From Trypanosoma brucei gambiense DAL972 (lineage: Eukaryota > Euglenozoa > Kinetoplastea > Trypanosomatida > Trypanosomatidae), in the NCBI RefSeq assembly GCF_000210295.1, contig NC_026738.1, positions 868,001-932,000 of the forward strand: 64,000 bases of DNA. The letters run 5' to 3'. The notes under the pieces are model-generated. The model was not told the DNA's origin and made no database searches. It saw only the letters and a program-made list of their open reading frames with translations. The translations under genes were made by a program, and so were the position numbers. Of the stretch, positions 61,317-64,000 are shown in pieces (the first letter of the stretch is position 1; every line of letters begins with the position of its first letter).

Positions 61317-61778
61317 TGTATATATATATATTTTTTTTTTATAACTTCTTTTATCCAAGTGTTTTTATGACTGTCTGTATGAAAGTTCGGATACAATTCG
61401 CCAGAAATCCGGGGACTAGCGGGTAGCAAATGTGGCAGTGACGCCAGAGCACCACGAACTGCTCTTCCCCCTCCTCCACTGCTACCAATAATGTAGTTGT
61501 ACTGTAAACAATCACAACACAAATAAATAAGTAAATAAAGGGAAAGTTTGCACCATTAATGACAGGAAAAGTCAAGGAAGATATCAAGAAGGGAGTACGA
61601 GTAGTATGGGCGTTGCAAGTGATGGCAACAAAAAAATCAGAGGGAACAGAATGATTTCGTTCGCCACTTCCCTTTTCTACAACTGTGACCGTGCATATTA
61701 GTGGAAGGTACATCAGGGAGGGGGAAAAGGATTGACTGATATTACTGAAGAATAAAAAGTTATATATATTTACGGAGA

Positions 61779-61791
61779 GGGGGGGGGGGGG
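61779..61791. repeat. G13 homopolymer
   Basis: Uninterrupted run of G, a C tract in the transcribed sense. Confidence 0.85.
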
Positions 61792-62093
61792 AGAACAGGA
61801 AAAACAATTAGCGGATGGAAAAGGTGGGCTTACTGTACTCATATATCCGTTCTCCACTTTTTTCATTTTTTTAAATCAAAGCACCAAATCGGAAAACTCG
61901 GACGGACACTGCTATATACCGCAGTAAGGAACTAAAACAAAATGCGTACAGAAACAATAAATTATATATACGACCGTAAGATAGTTTGAATCTATCTTTG
62001 AAACTCTTGTTACACAACTTTCTCCTTGTACGCTAACATCAACTGAGACACACCTATATCCACACACATACACACGCACAAGCAAGCAAACGA

Positions 62094-62097
<4 letters not shown>

Positions 62098-62130
<33 letters not shown>
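62098..62130. repeat. (AT)n repeat
   Basis: About 16 AT units in the spacer between the two kinase genes. Confidence 0.95.
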
Positions 62131-62136
<6 letters not shown>

Positions 62137-62704
62137 TAATAGTGGTGGTAATGAACAAAATAGAGTCCAACAGCTGAAGACACGGAATAGTTCAATAACG
62201 TAATAAAAAAAAGAAGCAAGCAAATAGAAAAAAAGTTGAAAGGGCGCTAACCGCAACGACCGCAAGGATGGGGTAGTTCCCCGTTTACAGGTTTAGAGGA
62301 CCGGCAGTAGAAACGCAACCCCTAATGAATAAAATATGTCCCGCCAACAAACCGTTGCACGACAAAGATTAACCGAAGTAAACACCATACTACTTTTCAT
62401 TCCCGCGAGTCTTGCATCATACCATTCGCCAGTATAGTCGTGATGCTTACGGAACGGCTGCAGCAGCGCCATGCAGGTGGTACATCACTGCTAACGATCC
62501 AACCCTTCACCAGTTGTCACCTTTCCCCCTTTCCCCCTTTCCCCAATTTCGTCCTCGTACCTTCCTTACTAACTACTTCCAGCTGATCAATTATCAGACT
62601 CTCATTTCTTCCTCTTTCTGCTTTCTTTACAATCCTCACTGTTCTCTCCTCACCTGCTAGCTAATAAAGAATAAATACCATCTTTATTTCGACACCAGTG
62701 ACCC

Positions 62705-64000
62705 TCAAACGTTTTTGGAAACTGTCAGTGGCACCGGAGATTCCCTTTTCGATGAATTAAGAGAAGTTGCAACAAGTGAAGGAGACTCTCGTGCAATAAA
62801 AAATTCGCACTGCTCACCCTCCTCTGCGACAGTTTCGAAATACTGTTGGAGCACCTGCAATCGGCGCCTCCTTCTACCATTTGGGGAGCCTAGTTTGTGT
62901 GCCCGAGCAACCGGAGGAACGTCCATCGTATTATGGTGCTCCTGTCGCATGCCCTGGCTTGAATCAGCGTGTGATCCATGGGAGAAACTAGTAATGGGAG
63001 GCATATTTTGTGACTCTACCGCTTGTGGTGGGGGACTATTTAGTCCGAATCCTTCACCTGCCCCTCCAGACGGTGTAACAACTTCAACTGTGGCCCCACT
63101 GCGGTGCGTAGAGAAACTTGTAGATTTCAGCGTCCCGCAGACTACATCAGATCCTTGACCACTTACCGGTGCCCTCGATTCACCTCCGTATCCGCTGACT
63201 TCCTCAGACGTCGCAGCCACCAACTGTTTATAGGAATCGTCCTGCATTATTCCACCTTCTGCTCCATTTCCTTCCTCATCACTGCATCCACTCGCAACAT
63301 CATCGTCCCCCTTATACACCGTAACCATCGCAGCCTCTTCCGTCAGGCCATCCGTACCCTTACGACGCCTGCGAATAAATCTCAGCGCTTCCTCAGCACT
63401 TGGCCGGCGAGCTGGATCTGGCTCCAAAAGATAAACAATGAAGGCCGCAAGTGCCATACTATACCCGTATACCTGTGTTAATTCTTCCAGCAACTTCTTT
63501 TTGAAGTCTGGTTTGTTGGACTCGCTAAACATAACTTTTACATTGTCACTTTCTACGCGCTTTGCGCATACGGCGTAAAGAATGCACCCGGTGGCCCAAA
63601 TATCCACCTTTGTGGAGTAGTGTCGCTGCCAACACTCCGGTGCCACATACGGCAGCGAACCGACGCCCGTTTCGCAGAAGGTCTTGTCCATCACACGCGA
63701 AAGTCCAAAGTCTGTCACAACAATGCGCAGCGTCTCCTCTGAGGCGCCGGTGCCGATTCTTCCGCTGCTGTTCTTCGAACTCCAATCTACCCTGTCATAT
63801 CTATCCCGGTTCCTCCCCCTTTTCACAGCAGGCGACGAATCGAGAAGAATGTTTTCTGGCTTTAAGTCACGGTGAATGATTGGCGGTTTTTGTTGGTGCA
63901 TGAACTGAAGAACCGTTAGTATCTGAAATGCAATGCTCACCACTGTCTTTTCAGGAATCTTTGGTTCTGACTTTTGTTGCCGCACCCACATACCCAAGTC
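62705..64000 (-). CDS. Protein kinase related to the neighbouring receptor-like kinase (partial, cut by window end)
   Basis: The open frame runs past the right edge, so the N-terminus is missing; at least 431 C-terminal residues are present. The frame enters at kinase helix D (DLGMWVRQQ). It continues with HRDLKPEN, a 40-residue Arg/Ser-rich insertion, VVTDFGLS, GSLPYVAPECW and DIWATGCILYAV, so all C-lobe catalytic elements are intact. The C-lobe is similar to that of the 1642-aa kinase, including PPI(I/V)HRDLKPEN, IVVTDFGL, PY(I/V)APECW and an insertion at the same place before DFG, so the two look like tandem duplicates. The final 215 residues are Ser/Gly/Glu-rich and disordered. Whether it also has an ectodomain cannot be seen. 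Confidence 0.9.
   Translation of the reverse strand, partial: DLGMWVRQQKSEPKIPEKTVVSIAFQILTVLQFMHQQKPPIIHRDLKPENILLDSSPAVKRGRNRDRYDRVDWSSKNSSGRIGTGASEETLRIVVTDFGLSRVMDKTFCETGVGSLPYVAPECWQRHYSTKVDIWATGCILYAVCAKRVESDNVKVMFSESNKPDFKKKLLEELTQVYGYSMALAAFIVYLLEPDPARRPSAEEALRFIRRRRKGTDGLTEEAAMVTVYKGDDDVASGCSDEEGNGAEGGIMQDDSYKQLVAATSEEVSGYGGESRAPVSGQGSDVVCGTLKSTSFSTHRSGATVEVVTPSGGAGEGFGLNSPPPQAVESQNMPPITSFSHGSHADSSQGMRQEHHNTMDVPPVARAHKLGSPNGRRRRRLQVLQQYFETVAEEGEQCEFFIARESPSLVATSLNSSKRESPVPLTVSKNV

Larger units (their letters stand above)
61317..62704. other. Intergenic region between the tandem kinases
   Basis: No supported gene is present in 1.39 kb. It contains TA runs at 61317-61329 and 62098-62130 and a G13 tract at 61779-61791. 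Purine-rich plus-strand stretches near 61541-61600 could be minus-strand pyrimidine tracts for trans-splicing of the 1642-aa kinase. Confidence 0.5.

Noticed and set aside
1..64000. CRISPR arrays, bacterial operons, insertion sequences, telomeric TTAGGG arrays, VSG genes
   Set aside because: None seen; the window is an ordinary eukaryotic trypanosomatid chromosome core.

Overview
The window looks like the core of a kinetoplastid chromosome, most probably Trypanosoma brucei or a very close relative. All genes are intronless and lie in two long same-strand arrays. Almost every gene is preceded by a pyrimidine tract and an AG, the signature of spliced-leader trans-splicing. Spacers are rich in homopolymers, (CA)n and (TA)n. 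Several products are kinetoplastid-specific or flagellar. From memory and unchecked, the order STI1 - DM10 protein - PRPP synthetase-like - ... - MRB3010 - Slu7 - IFT121 - ... - PARP matches T. brucei chromosome 5 around Tb927.5.2910 to 3160.

Layout. Positions 1-41,048 hold nineteen plus-strand genes: an Sde2-like ubiquitin-fold protein, a SWIM/RING/ZZ/RING protein (ZSWIM2-like), a probable ATP synthase Fo subunit (ATPTB2), the co-chaperone STI1, a three-DM10 plus EF-hand axonemal protein, a degenerate PRPP synthetase, a beta-propeller protein, exocyst Sec3, a basic hypothetical protein, a membrane-anchored TPMT-family methyltransferase, a 37-residue-repeat protein (probably MRB3010/RESC6 of the RNA-editing machinery), splicing factor Slu7, IFT121/WDR35, a small mitochondrial-type membrane protein, PARP, a hypothetical protein, an RNF10 homologue, a coiled-coil protein and a 101-aa protein that is probably ATP synthase ATPTB12. 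Positions 41,049-45,229 form a gene-free convergent strand-switch region. From 45,230 to the right edge seven genes lie on the minus strand: a hypothetical protein, mitoribosomal protein mL49, eIF2 beta, a disordered hypothetical protein, a LYR-motif protein, a 1642-aa receptor-like kinase with a kelch-like ectodomain, and a second related kinase cut by the window end.

The genes are not one pathway, as expected for trypanosome polycistronic units. Themes recur: mitochondrial gene expression and respiration (ATPTB2, MRB3010, mL49, LYR protein, ATPTB12, the 198-aa protein), the flagellum (DM10 protein, IFT121), ubiquitin and RING biology (Sde2-like, ZSWIM2-like, RNF10-like) and RNA processing (Slu7, possibly Sde2). 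The most unusual items are the tandem receptor-like kinases, the first having a 455-residue insert in its kinase N-lobe with a repeated short motif; the PRPP synthetase-like protein that has lost catalytic residues; the strand-switch region; and a 3.1 kb AT-rich untranslated interval at 49.2-52.3 kb.

Start codons were placed at the first sensible ATG after a predicted splice acceptor. Several open frames extend further upstream only through TTG or GTG codons and were trimmed.
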